Source: Rhizobium sp. CG5 (GTDB lineage Bacteria > Pseudomonadota > Alphaproteobacteria > Rhizobiales > Rhizobiaceae). Taken from it: 64,000 nt of DNA. Positions 44,210 to 53,671 of the stretch are shown here, piece after piece. Location of the stretch: the NCBI RefSeq assembly GCF_023701945.1, contig NZ_JABAEF010000011.1, positions 124,001 to 188,000 of the forward strand, written 5' to 3'. Within the stretch, counting starts at the first letter, position 1, and every line of letters begins with the position of its first letter. The position numbers and the translations under genes were made by a program. A model generated the notes under the pieces. That model had not been told where the DNA came from and did not search any database. It was given only the letters and a program-made list of their open reading frames with translations.

Positions 44210-44880
44210 GCAGCCTTCCGGCGGCCATACTTCGCCACATGTTCAAGATAACTCACCCCCAGCGAAAGCGGATAGGCCATGATGAAATACATCACGCCGG
44301 TGACCAGATAAAGCTGCATAGGCATGTAGTATTCGCTGGCGAGATCGTTGGCCCGCAGCATCAGTTCGGGTGCAGAGATCAGCGATGCGACGGACGTATC
44401 CTTCAGCATCGCGATGGCGGAATTGGTCATCGGTGGCAGGATGAGAGGCACCGACTGAGGCAGGATCACGTAGCGCATGGTTTTGAACCGCGTCATGCCG
44501 ATCGCTTGCGCTGCCTCGGCTTGGCCCCGATCAACGGAGGCGATGCCCGAGCGATAGATTTCGGCCATATAGGCTGCGTAATGCAATCCGAGAGCCAGCA
44601 CGGCGGCTTCGAAGCTGGGAATGACGAGGCCGAGCGAGGCAAGACCGAAATAGATGAGAAAGAGCTGCGTGAGCGTGGGCGTGCTGCGGATAAGCTCGAT
44701 ATAGATCCTGCAGCTGCCAGCGATAAGGCGAAGCCGGGACCGCATCCCCAGTGCAAGCAAAAGTCCAATGACGGCACCAAGAATATAGGCCAGCCCCGCC
44801 ATTTGCAATGTTTGCCCGGCAGCGACCAGCAATTGCGGCATCCACTCTGCGATCAGGTTCATCAAGCGTTCTGATATCAT
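44206..44880 (-). CDS. Polar amino-acid ABC transporter permease, second
   Basis: A 224-residue HisM/GlnP-type permease with about five helices. The His/Glu/Gln/Arg-opine family N-terminal segment (LLVAAGQTLQMAGLAYILGAVIGLLLAL) and coupling loop ([23 protein letters not shown]) are intact. It overlaps both neighbours by 4 bp and should pair with the first permease to form a heterodimeric channel. Confidence 0.93.
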   Translation of the reverse strand: MISERLMNLIAEWMPQLLVAAGQTLQMAGLAYILGAVIGLLLALGMRSRLRLIAGSCRIYIELIRSTPTLTQLFLIYFGLASLGLVIPSFEAAVLALGLHYAAYMAEIYRSGIASVDRGQAEAAQAIGMTRFKTMRYVILPQSVPLILPPMTNSAIAMLKDTSVASLISAPELMLRANDLASEYYMPMQLYLVTGVMYFIMAYPLSLGVSYLEHVAKYGRRKAA

Positions 44881-45557
44881 CTTGTGTGCACCCCTCGCCC
44901 GAAGCGACGTTCAAGGACGCGCGACAGATATGAAAGCGGCAGGCTCAGCGCCAGGTAAACCAGTGCTACGAGGCAATAGATCTGCGTGCTGAGGAACGTC
45001 CGATCGATCAGCATGTGCCCCTGAAAACTGAGCTCGGGAGCAGCCACTGCAGAGGCAAGCGACGTCTCCTTCAAAAGGCCGATCGAGAAATTGGCCAGCG
45101 AGGGCAGGATGAGCCTGATGGCCTGCGGCATGACAATCGAGGTGAGGATCATCACTCGTCGCATCCCGATCGCCTGGGCCGCCTCGGTTTGCCCCCGATC
45201 GACGCCCTGAATCCCGGCACGGAACACTTCTGTCAGATAGGCCCCGCCATTCAGACCAAAGCCGATAATCGCAGCCGGGATCGGATCAAACCTGATGCCG
45301 ATGGACGCCAGTCCGAAATAGATGATAAACAGCTGGGTCAGAACAGGAACCGCGCGGAAAATCTCGACATACACATAGATGATGACGGAGATAACGCGCG
45401 AGCCGGTCGTCTTGAGACAGGCCAGCAGAAAGCCAATCAGCAACGACACCACGAGCGCGCCAAACGTCACGGTAACGGTCATCACCGCACCGGTGGCGAG
45501 TGCCTCCAGAAAATACGGCAGATTGTCATAGAAGCGGAGCCATGTGCCTTCTGTCAT
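44877..45557 (-). CDS. Polar amino-acid ABC transporter permease, first
   Basis: A 226-residue HisQ/GlnP-type permease. Its first helix region ([31 protein letters not shown]) and coupling loop ([23 protein letters not shown]) mirror those of the next gene, the usual paired arrangement. It overlaps the ATPase gene by 4 bp. Together with the Tat-exported binding protein it makes a complete importer for an amino acid or opine-like compound. Confidence 0.93.
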   Translation of the reverse strand: MTEGTWLRFYDNLPYFLEALATGAVMTVTVTFGALVVSLLIGFLLACLKTTGSRVISVIIYVYVEIFRAVPVLTQLFIIYFGLASIGIRFDPIPAAIIGFGLNGGAYLTEVFRAGIQGVDRGQTEAAQAIGMRRVMILTSIVMPQAIRLILPSLANFSIGLLKETSLASAVAAPELSFQGHMLIDRTFLSTQIYCLVALVYLALSLPLSYLSRVLERRFGRGVHTR

Positions 45558-46387
45558 TGCAGCACTTGTTTGCGCAGTACAGCGCGCAGGAATGACTGGG
45601 TCCGGGCCTGGTCGGGGGAATGGAAGATATGCTGCGGGGGCCCCTGCTCGACAACCCGCCCTCCATCCATGAAGACAACGCGGTCGGAAACTTCTTCGGC
45701 AAACTGCATCTCGTGTGTCACGATGATCATGGTCATGCCATCGCGAGCCAATTGCGCCATGACGTTGAGCACATCGCCGACAAGCTCCGGATCGAGTGCG
45801 GAGGTTGCTTCGTCGAAGAGCATGAGGCGCGGCTGCATGGCCAATGCCCGTGCGATGGCGACCCGCTGCTGCTGTCCGCCCGAGAGCATCTCGGGATAGG
45901 CATCACGCTTCTCGGCAAGGCCGACCTTATCGAGAAGTTCAAGCGCTAGTTCGCGCACCTCGGCTGCGGGTCGACGCCCGACCTTGACCGGACCGATCTG
46001 TATATTCTGCAGAATGGTGAGATGGGGAAACAGATTGAACCGCTGGAACACCATGCCGATCTTTGAACGCTGATGCGCGAGAACCCGATCAGGCAGCGCG
46101 ATCCGGCGGCCGTTTATCGTCTTCTCGCCAATGACTTCTCCATCAATGGAAATATGGCCGCTGGTCGGCGTCTCGATGTAGTTGATGCAGCGCAGAAGGG
46201 TCGTCTTGCCGGATCCGCTCGGTCCGATGATCGAGATTTTCTCACCGGCATGGACTTCGATGTCGATACCTTTGAGAACTTCAAGCGGGCCGTAACATTT
46301 ATGCAGATCGGCAATCTTCACCAAGGGAAGTGGTGAATTGCCGGAGCGACCGTCGGCAACCGGGCCTGAAACCAATTCAGCGGGCAT
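45554..46387 (-). CDS. Polar amino-acid ABC transporter ATPase
   Basis: A 277-residue ATPase of the GlnQ/HisP type. It has Walker A (GPSGSGKTT), the Q-loop ([11 protein letters not shown]), signature ([10 protein letters not shown]), Walker B ([12 protein letters not shown]) and switch His (VTHEMQFA). The N-terminus carries about 20 extra residues before the first strand; a start further in (near [10 protein letters not shown]) is possible but no better site was seen. The gene lies downstream of the binding-protein gene behind an intercistronic hairpin. Confidence 0.93.
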   Translation of the reverse strand: MPAELVSGPVADGRSGNSPLPLVKIADLHKCYGPLEVLKGIDIEVHAGEKISIIGPSGSGKTTLLRCINYIETPTSGHISIDGEVIGEKTINGRRIALPDRVLAHQRSKIGMVFQRFNLFPHLTILQNIQIGPVKVGRRPAAEVRELALELLDKVGLAEKRDAYPEMLSGGQQQRVAIARALAMQPRLMLFDEATSALDPELVGDVLNVMAQLARDGMTMIIVTHEMQFAEEVSDRVVFMDGGRVVEQGPPQHIFHSPDQARTQSFLRAVLRKQVLQ

Positions 46388-46435
46388 CCAGAGCCTCCTC
46401 TCGCACGGGGATCAAGGTTGAATTAGGGGGTTATC

Positions 46436-46466
46436 ACGGGCAGGGCCGGGATCGGTGCCTGCCCGT
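46436..46466 (-). terminator. Intercistronic hairpin after the amino-acid-binding-protein gene
   Basis: ACGGGCAGG and CCTGCCCGT form a perfect 9-bp stem around a 13-nt loop. It begins 8 nt after the stop codon of the leftward binding-protein gene and about 50 nt before the ATPase start. No strong T-run follows. It would allow partial termination or 3'-end protection so that the binding protein is made in excess. Confidence 0.65.
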
Positions 46467-46473
46467 TTGGTAA

Positions 46474-47421
46474 TCAGGCGAAATAGGCCGAGAAATCCTT
46501 CGGCGTATGCGCCGCTGGACCGATATAGCTCCCCTTTTCGTCCCGGTCGACGCCGACACGAGGGTTCTTCTCCATCGGAATCATATATTCTCCGCTCGTC
46601 ATGCCGTTGCGGGCGAGCAGTTCAGCGTTCTTCTTGGTCTTCCACAGCCATTTGATGCCTTCGTTGACAGCATCGAACAGATCCGTGTTTTCGCTGTTCA
46701 TGCCCATGACGGCCTGACCGCGACCTGACAGGCTCGGATAGACTGTGTTGGGCTTGATCGAGAGCTGCTTCAGGTCGAGCCCTGGATTCTGCGCGATCAT
46801 GTAATCGACGTTCATGGAATCCATCACGGCAAAATCCAGACGACCCGCCAGCACATCCCGGATGCAAGCATCGACTGTATCGTAGAGTTTGACTTCCTTG
46901 ACGCCGGGGATGCTCTTCAGATCGGGCACATAGCTGTATCCGGTACCGGTGCCGACCGTGAAGCCCTTGGCATCATTCAAGTCGAATGTACCATCAAAGG
47001 GCATCGACTTGCGCATGGTGATGAAATTACCGTTGTAATAGATAGGATCCGTCAACAGCATCGCCTCAACACGCTTGGTGTTCCAACCCATATTACCGCA
47101 CATGATGTCGGCGCGGCCGGTCTTGATCGATTCCACAGTTGCCGACCAAGCCATGATGTTCGGCTCGACACCGAGGCCGAGCTTTTCGGCAATAGCGACA
47201 ACCATTTCGGCATCGCTGCCAGTGATCTTTCCATCCTTGAAGCCCGTCACAGGCATGGTTCCACTCATGGCGATGGTGATCACGCCTTCCTTAACTGTCT
47301 TAAGCTTGGGCTTTTCCAACGCGAATGCGCGGGTGCCGATCATCGAACCGGCAGCGAGGCCTGCGCCATAGGTAAGTAAACGACGGCGGGACAAAGTGAA
47401 TTGGGAAGGCGCATCGAACAT
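46474..47421 (-). CDS. Amino-acid ABC transporter binding protein with Tat-type signal
   Basis: A 315-residue SBP_bac_3 family receptor. The N-terminus has a twin-arginine motif (S-R-R-R-L-L at about residues 11-16) followed by a hydrophobic segment and an AFA cleavage site, so export by the Tat route is likely. The mature part has the family pattern (GVITIAMSGTMPVTGFKDGKITGSDAEMVVAIAEKLG, then ADIMCGNMGWNTKR in place of the usual 'D....MT.T..R'). CCAGGAG precedes the ATG. It is first in the leftward importer operon and divergent from an XRE-cupin regulator. Confidence 0.9.
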   Translation of the reverse strand: MFDAPSQFTLSRRRLLTYGAGLAAGSMIGTRAFALEKPKLKTVKEGVITIAMSGTMPVTGFKDGKITGSDAEMVVAIAEKLGLGVEPNIMAWSATVESIKTGRADIMCGNMGWNTKRVEAMLLTDPIYYNGNFITMRKSMPFDGTFDLNDAKGFTVGTGTGYSYVPDLKSIPGVKEVKLYDTVDACIRDVLAGRLDFAVMDSMNVDYMIAQNPGLDLKQLSIKPNTVYPSLSGRGQAVMGMNSENTDLFDAVNEGIKWLWKTKKNAELLARNGMTSGEYMIPMEKNPRVGVDRDEKGSYIGPAAHTPKDFSAYFA

Positions 47422-47479
47422 GACTGAACTCCTGGTGCGAGGAACTAGTGATTGCTGCGAATTTTCATTTTACGTCATC

Positions 47480-47508
47480 ATATTTCAATATAATGATTTT
47501 GATGTCAA
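47480..47508 (-). promoter_or_regulatory. Candidate sigma-70 promoter of the amino-acid importer operon
   Basis: On the minus strand a perfect TTGACA (47503-47508 in plus coordinates) is followed after 17 nt by AAATAT as a weak -10. It lies about 60 nt upstream of the binding-protein start codon. The -35 is strong and the spacing ideal, but the -10 is poor, so an activator may be needed. Confidence 0.4.
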
Positions 47509-47693
47509 CGTTGAGTATCGCGCTATTTCACAGATGAAGCTGCTGAAAACCCTCACTTTTTAGATACTTATGCTGCAAAATAAGGCGGTGATAAAAAAAT
47601 ATGCAGGGGGCCTAAATTTTTGTCGCATTCAAGGATTGCGCGATTGCGGCGCGTAAGCTAACGCTGAGGCCAACAATAAAATGAAATCTTGAC

Positions 47694-47715
47694 GCCGGAT
47701 TGAATATGATCCGGC
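47694..47715. promoter_or_regulatory. Inverted repeat GCCGGAT-N8-ATCCGGC upstream of the XRE-cupin gene
   Basis: A perfect 7-bp inverted repeat with an 8-nt AT-rich spacer ends 24 nt before the regulator start codon. XRE-cupin regulators often repress their own gene and a divergent catabolic or uptake operon, so this is a candidate operator. Only symmetry and position support it. Confidence 0.45.
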
Positions 47716-47739
47716 TGCGTAGAAGAGCCGGATATACGC

Positions 47740-48339
47740 ATGGGGTCCTCCGCTGCATGGTCTTTGTCACCGGGCGACGCTCGCAAAATGGGCGAGCGCC
47801 TCCGCAAATTGCGTGGTGAGCGAGAACTGACAATCCTTGATCTCGCCACCAAGGCAGGCTTATCGGTCGGCATCATCAGCCAGATCGAACGAGGGCTCTC
47901 GAATCCCTCCATGAAGACGTTGCAGCGTTTGCGGATTGCGCTTGGAGTAAACCTTTGGGAACTCTTGAGCGCCAATGAGCCCACAACTGACAATGATCCC
48001 GTCTATGTACGGCGCAAATCCGATCGTCTGCGCGTGATCATGAACGAAAGCGGGTTGACCAAGGAACTGCTGTCTCCTCAGCCGGATGAGAACCTCCGCT
48101 TCATGATCGTGACGATGCCGCCGGGCAGCGAGACCCAGGACGTGCTGATCGGCCAGGGACAGAAGGGTGGCTTCGTGATGACCGGCGAGGTCACGCTGAA
48201 GGTCGGCGACACCGTGTCCGTCCTGAGCGAGGGTGACAGTTTTCAATTCAAGAGCGTCCTCCCGCACCAACTCTACAATCGCTCGGACGGCGAAGTGACG
48301 CTCATGTGGATCATGAGCGTGCTCGATACGCATCTCTGA
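47740..48339 (+). CDS. XRE-family regulator with C-terminal cupin (PuuR-like)
   Basis: A 199-residue regulator. The N-terminal lambda-repressor-like HTH is complete (GERLRKLRGERELTILDLATKAGLSVGIISQIERGLSNPSMKTLQRLRIALG). The C-terminal cupin barrel (about 110-195) ends with the typical GDTVSVLSEGDSFQFKSVLPHQLYN. This architecture is that of PuuR, which senses putrescine; relatives sense other amines or amino acids. An alternative start is ATG at 47788. It precedes the FAD oxidoreductase gene by 52 nt and is divergent from the importer, so it probably controls both. Confidence 0.88.
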   Translation: MGSSAAWSLSPGDARKMGERLRKLRGERELTILDLATKAGLSVGIISQIERGLSNPSMKTLQRLRIALGVNLWELLSANEPTTDNDPVYVRRKSDRLRVIMNESGLTKELLSPQPDENLRFMIVTMPPGSETQDVLIGQGQKGGFVMTGEVTLKVGDTVSVLSEGDSFQFKSVLPHQLYNRSDGEVTLMWIMSVLDTHL

Positions 48340-48391
48340 GAGCATATCAATGCAGATTTATCGAAAGACAGCAGGACTGAAAGGATAACCC

Positions 48392-49720
48392 ATGTCTCCC
48401 CCCGTACAGAAGGTTGTCAGCGACGAACGTCTACCGGCTTCCGCAGATGTCGTGATCATCGGCGGCGGCATCGCGGGCGCGTCAGCTGCATATGCATTGG
48501 CCCAGAAGGGCCATTCCGTGGCGCTGCTCGAAAAGGGCGTGATCTGCGGCGAACAGTCGAGCCGCAATTGGGGATGGTGCCGCCAGCAGAACCGTGACTT
48601 CAGAGAACTGGACCTCGCCCGGCACAGTCTGGAGATCTGGAACAGGCTGAGTGGCGAACTCGGTGTCGATGTCAGCTTTCGCCAGGCCGGTCTGATCTAT
48701 GTCACCAAATCTCAATCCGATATGGCACAATGGGGCGAATGGATTGAGAAGGCGCGTAACTATAACGTGCACAGCCGCCTGCTGACGGCGACCGAAGCCA
48801 AAAAGATGACGCCGGGCAGCGTCGGTGACTGGATCGGCGGCGTTCATTCCCCGAGCGATGGTCACGCCGAGCCGTCTACCGCAGGCCCCGCCATTGCAGA
48901 AGGCGCACGGAGACACGGCGCCACGCTGCATCAGAATTGTGCCGCACGTGGTCTTGAAACCAGCGGCGGGCGCGTCTCGGCGGTGGTCACCGAAAAGGGT
49001 GTCATTCGCGCCAATGCGGTCCTGCTGGCCGGCGGCGCATGGTCGTCGTTGTTTTGCCGTCACGAAGGTCTCGGTCTCCAGCAGGCTTGCGTGCGCTCTA
49101 CGTCCTTCTTTACCGCTCCGACAGCGAACGTCACCGAAGGCGGGCTTTCCATGGACGACGTCACGATCCGACGTCGGCTGGACGGCGGCTACACGGTCGG
49201 CCTCAGCGGACGCGGAACCGTTGAAATTTCCCCGCAGGGTTTGCGCTACGCAAAGCCGTTCTGGCCGATGTTCAAGGAGCGCCGCGCCAAGCTGAAGTTT
49301 GCGATCGGCCGTTCGTTCTTTGAGGGACCGGAGGCCTTCATGCGCTGGACGAACGACCGCCCTTCCCCCTTTGAGCGCATCCGTACATTGGATCCCTCCG
49401 CGGATCCCGCGCTCGTGGACAAGGGGGTGCAATTCCTCCGCAAGGCCTACCCTGAACTCGCCGACCTGAAAGTGATGCAAAGCTGGGGCGGCCTGATCGA
49501 TTGCACACCGGATGCAATTCCGGTCATCTCGGCTGTCGAATCCATGCCCGGCCTCTATCTGTCGACCGGCTATTCCGGCCATGGCTTTGGCATTGGACCA
49601 GGCGCTGGCCGGCTCGCGGCCGATCTGATTGCCGGAGACACACCGATTGTCGACCCACATCCATTTCGATACAGCCGCATGATAGACGGCACAAATCTCG
49701 GCGCGCCGGGAATGATGTGA
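48392..49720 (+). CDS. FAD-dependent amine/amino-acid oxidoreductase (DAO family), copy A
   Basis: A 442-residue flavoprotein of the DAO fold. The Rossmann motif is VVIIGGGIAGASAAYAL, followed by LLEKG and the block EQSSRNWGWCRQQNRD, which is shared exactly with the partial gene at the right end of the window. The C-terminal FAD motif is GLYLSTGYSGHGFGIGPGAG. DAO-family enzymes oxidise primary or secondary amines or D-amino acids to imines. AAGGATAAC precedes the ATG. Next to an amino-acid importer and PuuR-like regulator, its substrate is probably an imported amino acid or opine-like amine. Confidence 0.88.
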   Translation: MSPPVQKVVSDERLPASADVVIIGGGIAGASAAYALAQKGHSVALLEKGVICGEQSSRNWGWCRQQNRDFRELDLARHSLEIWNRLSGELGVDVSFRQAGLIYVTKSQSDMAQWGEWIEKARNYNVHSRLLTATEAKKMTPGSVGDWIGGVHSPSDGHAEPSTAGPAIAEGARRHGATLHQNCAARGLETSGGRVSAVVTEKGVIRANAVLLAGGAWSSLFCRHEGLGLQQACVRSTSFFTAPTANVTEGGLSMDDVTIRRRLDGGYTVGLSGRGTVEISPQGLRYAKPFWPMFKERRAKLKFAIGRSFFEGPEAFMRWTNDRPSPFERIRTLDPSADPALVDKGVQFLRKAYPELADLKVMQSWGGLIDCTPDAIPVISAVESMPGLYLSTGYSGHGFGIGPGAGRLAADLIAGDTPIVDPHPFRYSRMIDGTNLGAPGMM

Positions 49721-49906
49721 GCCAATCGGTACGATTGGAGGCCGCGGAAAACGCCTTGACGCGTCCTCCTCCACCACATCCTTCATTGGCTTGTGAACCG
49801 ATATCGGTTTTGGATCGCAAGGCGGCTTGAGCGTCCTGTCTGCGCATAGGCGACGGTCAGCGACAAAGGCTGCAGCGTAGCGAAACGTTCACCTGATCCG
49901 GACAGG

Positions 49907-50809
49907 TCACCCGATTGACTGCGAGGCAAGGGCGAAGAGCGCGGCGCTTTCCTCGCCTGCTTGGCCGTAGTCGACACCCTCGCCAAGCGTCATGGTCGTG
50001 ACGGTATCAAAGACCGGCAGGCCACATTGCTGGATAAAGCTTGAGAAGGGACCGGATTCGATATGGGTGTCGATACGCAGGAAACGACCGATATGCGCGT
50101 CCACGTGCGGCCGCGCAACCGCAATCGCGTCGTCCACAGAGAAGGCAGCGATCGGACCCAGGACATGGCCTCGCCCGAAAGCGCGACTCATCGAATAGGC
50201 ACGCAACTCCTCGCCCCGAAACAGTCCATAGCAAAGTGAATCCTCGAAAAGACGGATTAGGTGAAGGGGACGAGGAACGGCAAAGCCTGGCGTATCGAAT
50301 GCGATCACCGCATCAAGGTCGCCTGCATGGAGCGGCCTAAGCGCGTGACCGTCAGCCAGATCGTCCGTTCTTTCCGGTGTGTGCGCCCTTCCCTGGCACT
50401 GAAAGACGGTCCGCTGCGCCACAAAATCCAGCGAACGATACAGCCGGCGCGCTGCCCGCGTTGCATTCAGCCGGAACCTGGTGCCCGGGCACCCGGCCAA
50501 GACACGCTGCATCAGCCATTTCGCCGTTCCGTTCGTCTGCAGCCGCGGCGACGTGATCAGCATTCCAAGGGTCGCGAAACTCTCGCCGTGCGGGAACCAC
50601 ATGGCCGAACCCATGACTCGGCCGATCTCATCAAGAGCGACGACACCATGTCCGAGTTCCCTCAGACATTGCCAGTCTTCTGCCCGATGCGGCCAGCCGA
50701 CGGCCATGGACAAGGCATGCAACTGCCCAAGATCGACATCGACAATGTCGGCGATGCGCATCTGGAATGCATCGACATGCAACGTCTCCGGCATCTTCAA
50801 ATCTATCAT
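49907..50809 (-). CDS. Two-domain GNAT acetyltransferase, copy A
   Basis: A 300-residue protein with an N-terminal GNAT fold (LHALSMAVGWPHRAEDW, MGSAMWFPHGESFATLGMLITSPRLQTNGTAKWLMQ with a degenerate acetyl-CoA loop) and a second domain of the kind found C-terminally in some GNATs (SMSRAFGRGHVLGPIAA). It is homologous to the GNAT at 60039. The ATG at 50809 follows GGAGAGGCGG; the open frame before it is not natural protein. The classical 'R/QxxGxG/A' loop reads LQTNGTA, so the cofactor site is altered. It is divergent from the M20 deacylase gene. Confidence 0.82.
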   Translation of the reverse strand: MIDLKMPETLHVDAFQMRIADIVDVDLGQLHALSMAVGWPHRAEDWQCLRELGHGVVALDEIGRVMGSAMWFPHGESFATLGMLITSPRLQTNGTAKWLMQRVLAGCPGTRFRLNATRAARRLYRSLDFVAQRTVFQCQGRAHTPERTDDLADGHALRPLHAGDLDAVIAFDTPGFAVPRPLHLIRLFEDSLCYGLFRGEELRAYSMSRAFGRGHVLGPIAAFSVDDAIAVARPHVDAHIGRFLRIDTHIESGPFSSFIQQCGLPVFDTVTTMTLGEGVDYGQAGEESAALFALASQSIG

Positions 50810-51045
50810 CCGCCTCTCCGCTGCCACATGATCCATCCATCGGTGGCACAACGACATCTGTTGAAAGCATCCTAGCCGGCCATTGCAGAACATTCCGCTT
50901 CTACGGCTGCCTCCTACACAAGAAATTACCGTATGGCGGCTGCTTTCGGCAGCCATTGGTCTCGTTCACCCCTAATCTTGCAAATCGGAACAGAATCAAG
51001 GTCCGAAGCAGGGACCAAAAGCCGCACAAGGGACAACGTAACGGA

Positions 51046-52170
51046 ATGAATGCCACCGACATCCTGACAGCGCTGGTGAGCTTCCCATCGGTCGTCGGCA
51101 CGCCCAATTCTTCCATCGTAGAATGGATCAGCGCCTATCTCCAGGGCTTCGGCATTCCAGTGCATATTCTTCCCGGACCGGAAGGCGATAGGGCCAATCT
51201 CTTCGCCTCTATCGGCCCTTCGGATCAAGCCGGTTATATCCTGTCCGGTCATATGGATGTGGTCCCCGCGCAAGAGACCGGCTGGACCGGTCATCCCTTC
51301 ACCCTGCGGCGCGAGGGAGAACGGCTTTATGGCCGCGGCAGCACTGATATGAAGGGGTTTCTTGCCGCTGTGCTGGCATCCGTCCCCGCACTTGCCGCCT
51401 CGCCCCTTGCCCGGCCCATCCATCTCGCCTTTTCCTATGATGAAGAAGCCGGCTGTCGCGGCGTGCCCCATCTTCTTGCCCGGTTGCCGGAGCTTTGCGC
51501 AGCCCCTCTGGGCGCGGTGATCGGCGAGCCCAGCGGCATGCGGCCGATCCTCGCACATAAGGGGAAGGCCGCCGCCCGTATCACGCTTCGGGGCCGCTCC
51601 GGTCACTCCTCCCGGCCGGATCTAGGCCTCAATGCGGTGCATGCCATGGCGAGCGTGCTGCAGACAGCGGTATCGACCGCCGACGACATTGCCAACGGAC
51701 CGTTCGACCGGACCTTCGAACCACCCTATTCCTCGTTGCAGGCCGGCCTGATCCAGGGCGGCCAGGCGCTGAACATCATTCCCGATTTCTGCACACTGGA
51801 TGTCGAGGCACGCGCCATCTCCGGAGTGGATCCCGCGACCTTGCTGACGCCGGTCCGCTGCGCAGCCGAGGCATTGCGGGCATCCGGGATCGGCGTCGAA
51901 TGGGAAGACCTGAGCGCCTATCCCGCCCTCTCCCTGGCGCGGCAGACGGCGCTTGCCGACCTCTTGGCGGAACTCACCGGCCAGGAGCCTCTGGCCGCCG
52001 TCAGCTACGGCACGGAAGCAGGCCTCTTTCAGGCAGCCGGCATCGACGCCATTATCTGCGGCCCGGGCGATATCGGCCGCGCCCACAAACCCGACGAATA
52101 CATCCTGGCGGGTGAGCTTTCGTCCTGCCAGTCGATGATCGAGGCGCTCGGCAAGCGCTGCTTTGCATGA
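51046..52170 (+). CDS. M20-family deacylase (ArgE-like)
   Basis: A 374-residue zinc hydrolase of the acetylornithine deacetylase/DapE type. Metal and catalytic residues are visible: His in SGHMDVVPA, Asp in GRGSTDMKG, the Glu pair in YDEEAG and a last His in GRAHKPDEY. The dimerisation domain begins at [27 protein letters not shown]. It probably removes an acyl group from an N-acylated amino acid or amine; whether it is true ArgE is doubtful because no other arginine-biosynthesis gene is near. First gene of a six-gene rightward operon. Confidence 0.88.
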   Translation: MNATDILTALVSFPSVVGTPNSSIVEWISAYLQGFGIPVHILPGPEGDRANLFASIGPSDQAGYILSGHMDVVPAQETGWTGHPFTLRREGERLYGRGSTDMKGFLAAVLASVPALAASPLARPIHLAFSYDEEAGCRGVPHLLARLPELCAAPLGAVIGEPSGMRPILAHKGKAAARITLRGRSGHSSRPDLGLNAVHAMASVLQTAVSTADDIANGPFDRTFEPPYSSLQAGLIQGGQALNIIPDFCTLDVEARAISGVDPATLLTPVRCAAEALRASGIGVEWEDLSAYPALSLARQTALADLLAELTGQEPLAAVSYGTEAGLFQAAGIDAIICGPGDIGRAHKPDEYILAGELSSCQSMIEALGKRCFA

Positions 52171-52202
52171 ATTTTCGACCGATAGCGAATGGATCCCCGC
52201 CC

Positions 52203-53126
52203 ATGACCTTCCTCTTTCACTCCGATGCCCGCCGCGGCGCCATCTTCCAGGAGGCGTTTGCACACGATCTGCCGGATCTACCTTTTTCCATGGACCCCGG
52301 CGCTGTCGATCCGGAATCGGTGCGTTACCTGATCACATGGACCGTTCCGCAAGACCTGCAACGCTACCGCAATCTCGAGGTGCTGTTTTCCATCGGCGCC
52401 GGCGTCGATCAGTTTCACATTGCCGACGTGCCCCCTCATGTGAAGGTCGTCCGCATGGTGGAAGAAGGCATCGTGCGGATGATGCAGGAATATGTGACGC
52501 TTGCCGTGCTCTCGCTTCATCGCGACCTGCCTGCCTATTTGATACAGCAGCGAACCGAACTCTGGAAGCCTCTTGCCGCTGTGCAGGCACCCGAGCGCCG
52601 TGTCGGCGTGCTCGGACTTGGCATGCTCGGCCAGGCCGTGCTCGAGCGGCTGAAGCCCTTCGGTTTCCAGCTTGCCGGCTGGAGCCGCACGCAGCGCCAG
52701 ATCGAAGGCGTGACATGCCAAGCCGGAGACGCAGGCCTGAAGAAGATGCTGTCGGCAACCGACATTCTGATCTGCCTGTTGCCCCTGACCGACGAAACGC
52801 GCGGTTTCCTCGATGCGGATCTCTTCGCCCGCCTGCCTGAAGGGGCAGGCCTCGTTCATACCGGACGGGGACCACAACTCAACCACGAAGACCTCCTGGC
52901 AGCCCTCGATAGTGGTCGGCTCTCCGGTGCCGTGATCGATGTGACGGATCCCGAGCCGCTTCCGCCAGGCCATGCGTTCTGGAGCCACCCCCGCATCCTG
53001 CTGACCCCCCATGTGGCCAGTGTCACGCAACCGCAGACCGCCGCCCGCGCCGTCATCGACAACATCAAGCGCCTGCGCTCCGGTCTCGATCCGGTCGGCC
53101 TTGTCGATCGCCGTCGCGGATACTGA
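52203..53126 (+). CDS. Glyoxylate/hydroxypyruvate reductase A-like (D-2-hydroxyacid dehydrogenase)
   Basis: A 307-residue D-2-hydroxyacid dehydrogenase of the GhrA type. It has the dinucleotide-binding motif [12 protein letters not shown], the catalytic Arg in HTGRGPQL, Glu in DVTDPEPLP and His in LTPHVAS. It would reduce glyoxylate, hydroxypyruvate or another 2-oxo acid with NAD(P)H. The start at 52203 (MTFLFHSD) fits the family; an in-frame ATG at 52167 overlaps the deacylase stop by 4 bp and would add 12 residues. Confidence 0.88.
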   Translation: MTFLFHSDARRGAIFQEAFAHDLPDLPFSMDPGAVDPESVRYLITWTVPQDLQRYRNLEVLFSIGAGVDQFHIADVPPHVKVVRMVEEGIVRMMQEYVTLAVLSLHRDLPAYLIQQRTELWKPLAAVQAPERRVGVLGLGMLGQAVLERLKPFGFQLAGWSRTQRQIEGVTCQAGDAGLKKMLSATDILICLLPLTDETRGFLDADLFARLPEGAGLVHTGRGPQLNHEDLLAALDSGRLSGAVIDVTDPEPLPPGHAFWSHPRILLTPHVASVTQPQTAARAVIDNIKRLRSGLDPVGLVDRRRGY

Positions 53127-53149
53127 AGTTTCAACCCGAAAGGAAAACC

Positions 53150-53500
53150 ATGTCGCTTCTGAAAACCATTGAACCCAGCCCTTCCTTTGCCCCGCGCGAA
53201 GCCCTGCCGACGCCAGAACGGCTGATCTCCGGGACCCCAAGTTTCAAGACCTGGGCCCAGGACGCTGCCCGCGACGAGACGATCCATACCGGCGTGTGGG
53301 AGGCCACCCCGGGCCTTACCCACTCGATCAAAGGCGAGACATTCGAGTTCTGCCATATCCTTTCTGGCCTGGTGGAAATCACGCCGGAAGGCGGCGAGCC
53401 GGTGACCTACAAGGCCGGCGACAGCTTTGTCATGAAACCCGGTTTCGTTGGAACCTGGCGGACGATCGAAACGGTCCGCAAGATCTATGTGACGGCCTGA
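53150..53500 (+). CDS. Single-domain cupin protein
   Basis: A 116-residue small cupin (Cupin_3 / RmlC-like). The barrel motif is GETFEFCHILSGLVEITPEGGEPVTYKAGDSFVMKPGFVGTWRT, with Glu and Trp in the positions typical of the ethanolamine-utilisation-like or (S)-ureidoglycine-aminohydrolase-like cupins. Such proteins in amine gene clusters are mostly of unknown function; it may be an isomerase or a binding protein. It is followed by a stem-loop and then the aldehyde dehydrogenase gene. Confidence 0.82.
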   Translation: MSLLKTIEPSPSFAPREALPTPERLISGTPSFKTWAQDAARDETIHTGVWEATPGLTHSIKGETFEFCHILSGLVEITPEGGEPVTYKAGDSFVMKPGFVGTWRTIETVRKIYVTA

Positions 53501-53507
53501 AATGCTG

Positions 53508-53533
53508 GCAGCGGCGACCATCCCGTCCGCTGC
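53508..53533 (+). terminator. Intercistronic stem-loop after the cupin gene
   Basis: GCAGCGG and CCGCTGC form a 7-bp stem with a 12-nt loop, extended imperfectly by GGC/GCC outside. It begins 8 nt past the cupin stop codon in a 171-nt gap. There is no T-run, so the operon probably continues, perhaps with lowered expression. Confidence 0.4.
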
Positions 53534-53671
53534 TGCCACGACCAGGCGCCGAACAATAAGCTGCGCGACGATTGTAAAACGGGGTTTTCAGCCGTGGCTC
53601 CGGCCGTGATCGGAGCAAGCTACTCCTGCGGATCCGGTAGCGTCGCATCACAGCGATCCGAGGTAATCCGA

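Larger units (their letters stand above)
47422..47739. other. AT-rich divergent promoter region
   Basis: 318 nt between the binding-protein gene (leftward) and the XRE-cupin gene (rightward). It is clearly more AT-rich than the surroundings. It holds a candidate leftward promoter and an inverted repeat just upstream of the regulator, listed separately. No coding sequence is seen. Confidence 0.6.
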
